From: Clavelina lepadiformis
Lineage: Eukaryota > Chordata > Ascidiacea > Aplousobranchia > Clavelinidae
DNA: 64,000 nt
Direction: 5' to 3'
Assembly: GCF_947623445.1 (NCBI RefSeq)
Contig: NC_135246.1
Coordinates: forward strand, 19,836,288-19,900,287
The position numbers and the translations under genes were made by a program. Shown here one piece after another: positions 62,851-64,000 of this stretch. Under the pieces are notes generated by a model that worked only from the letters and a program-made list of their open reading frames with translations, was not told the origin of the DNA and searched no databases. The stretch's first letter is position 1, and each line of letters starts with the position of its first letter.

Positions 62851-64000
62851 GTTTGTCTATGAAGAAACATCGCTCAAGTGCGCGGTCGACAAAATCATCC
62901 GGATGCGAGCGGAAGATTTCATTCTATCCCAATGATCTTATTTGTCATGACTGTATAATGCCCTTTGTCGTTGGCGATTTGCCGCCATGCAAAGTTATCT
63001 TGGACAAAAGAACACGATTGCCGAATCACTTCACTTGCAATACTTCTACGCTGTAAACTCTCATTCATTATAAACCCGTCGCATTCGCATTAAGTGTTCT
63101 TTTTGGCAATAAATGTAATCATTGTCGCACTCACAAAAACAGTTGAATTTTTGTCATCAACCATGTGGTTAAAGAACTGACAACCAGGCTTAGTTTAAAA
63201 CAAAGTCCTTGCAGAATAGATACAACTAAACCAGCCAATGCATTCTTTTGAAACTCATTGATCAGTTACTTTTTTAGTTTTAGCATTGATACAAGCAAGC
63301 ACATGAATATAGAAAATTAATGAGTGAAAAAGTAATTGTATAAACCGCTAAATCAATCAATTTCTGTTAAATTAAAAAAACTTGAAAAATGTGATATGTC
63401 ATACGATATATGTTGATATGTGTTGTTGTGTGATATATATACGAAATATGATACTTACGTTATGCAATCTAGCCTATGGTCAGATAAGCAAAACCATATT
63501 TTTTAAATAAAAAAAAATTAAATGAAAAATTATCATGAAGTTGCTAAAAGTAAACAAACTGCAGACAAAAACATAATTCTGCTTGCCACCGCCACCGCCA
63601 GCTTTTGTAAACGAAATATTTCCGCGCAAGAGAAGTTTATTGCGGGATTGAAGTTGTGGTGGCAGTGACGTCACAAACCCACAACCTTCATATTAAAATA
63701 CGTTCATATCGTTAATATCCTTTTCAAATAGTTTGGAACCTTAGCGACGCCGCAACAATCATAAATCGTGAAAAGTTACGTTAAGTTTAAAAAAACATCG
63801 AGTAAAAATCATGTTTTGTATTAGTTCTGGAAGCAATTAACTCGAAATAAATGAAGGCATTATGACGTAAAGCAATGATGAAAATCGATTTGAATAAATC
63901 CTGCCGCTGACTTATAAGCTTTTGATAAAAGAAATTCAAGATGGAAGACGTTCTTTTTTCACGACGTAGATTATTTTATTTGATATTTTGCTGAACTTGT
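62851..64000. other. 3' flank of the last gene
   Basis: It contains the presumed 3' untranslated region with a polyadenylation signal at 63108-63113, then AT-rich sequence with short GATATA-type simple repeats around 63390-63450. No coding exon is supported. Confidence 0.5.

Noticed and set aside
1-64000. tRNA genes, CRISPR arrays and LTR elements
   Set aside because: No tRNA B-box with a matching A-box, no regularly spaced repeats with unique spacers, and no long direct terminal repeats were noticed; a tRNA scan was not possible here.

Overview
The window is animal nuclear DNA: AT-rich, with intron-split genes on both strands, GT-AG introns (plus two GC-AG candidates) and metazoan families (EPG5, PSMA2, AIFM3, receptor tyrosine phosphatase). 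Short introns, compact spacing, fast-evolving proteins and AG acceptors just upstream of several start codons (as trans-spliced leaders would need) suggest an ascidian tunicate, Ciona-like. The species is an inference.

Layout. 1-8320: a tandem duplication of about 3.7 kb carries two nearly identical three-exon genes for a 100-residue secreted, cysteine-rich, cationic peptide precursor; a weaker secreted-peptide candidate lies upstream. 9118-31009 (minus): EPG5, the large autophagosome-lysosome tether, with an apparently intact hAT DNA transposon (28151-30549) in an early intron. 33596-36389 (minus): proteasome subunit alpha-2. 38773-42204 (minus): AIFM3-like Rieske/FAD oxidoreductase. 45578-49858 (plus): transmembrane and tandem-phosphatase part of a receptor tyrosine phosphatase. 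51501-55967 and 58678-62850 (plus): an unusual pair of related genes in which a BACK domain (from BTB-Kelch proteins) is joined to the MIF4G domain of eIF4G.

The BACK-MIF4G pair is the most unusual content. Exon phases are consistent from the BACK half to the MIF4G half in both genes, and the MIF4G exon sizes agree between them, so the fusion predates their duplication. The downstream gene carries the YxxxxLL eIF4E-binding motif and a Kelch-like strand; the upstream gene has neither and stops right after MIF4G. I know of no described protein with this architecture. A role in translational control, perhaps linked to cullin-3 ubiquitination through BACK, is inference only.

The other genes look like unrelated housekeeping or signalling neighbours with kilobase-scale spacing, so operon organisation is unlikely. 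I saw no tRNA, rRNA, CRISPR array or LTR element.
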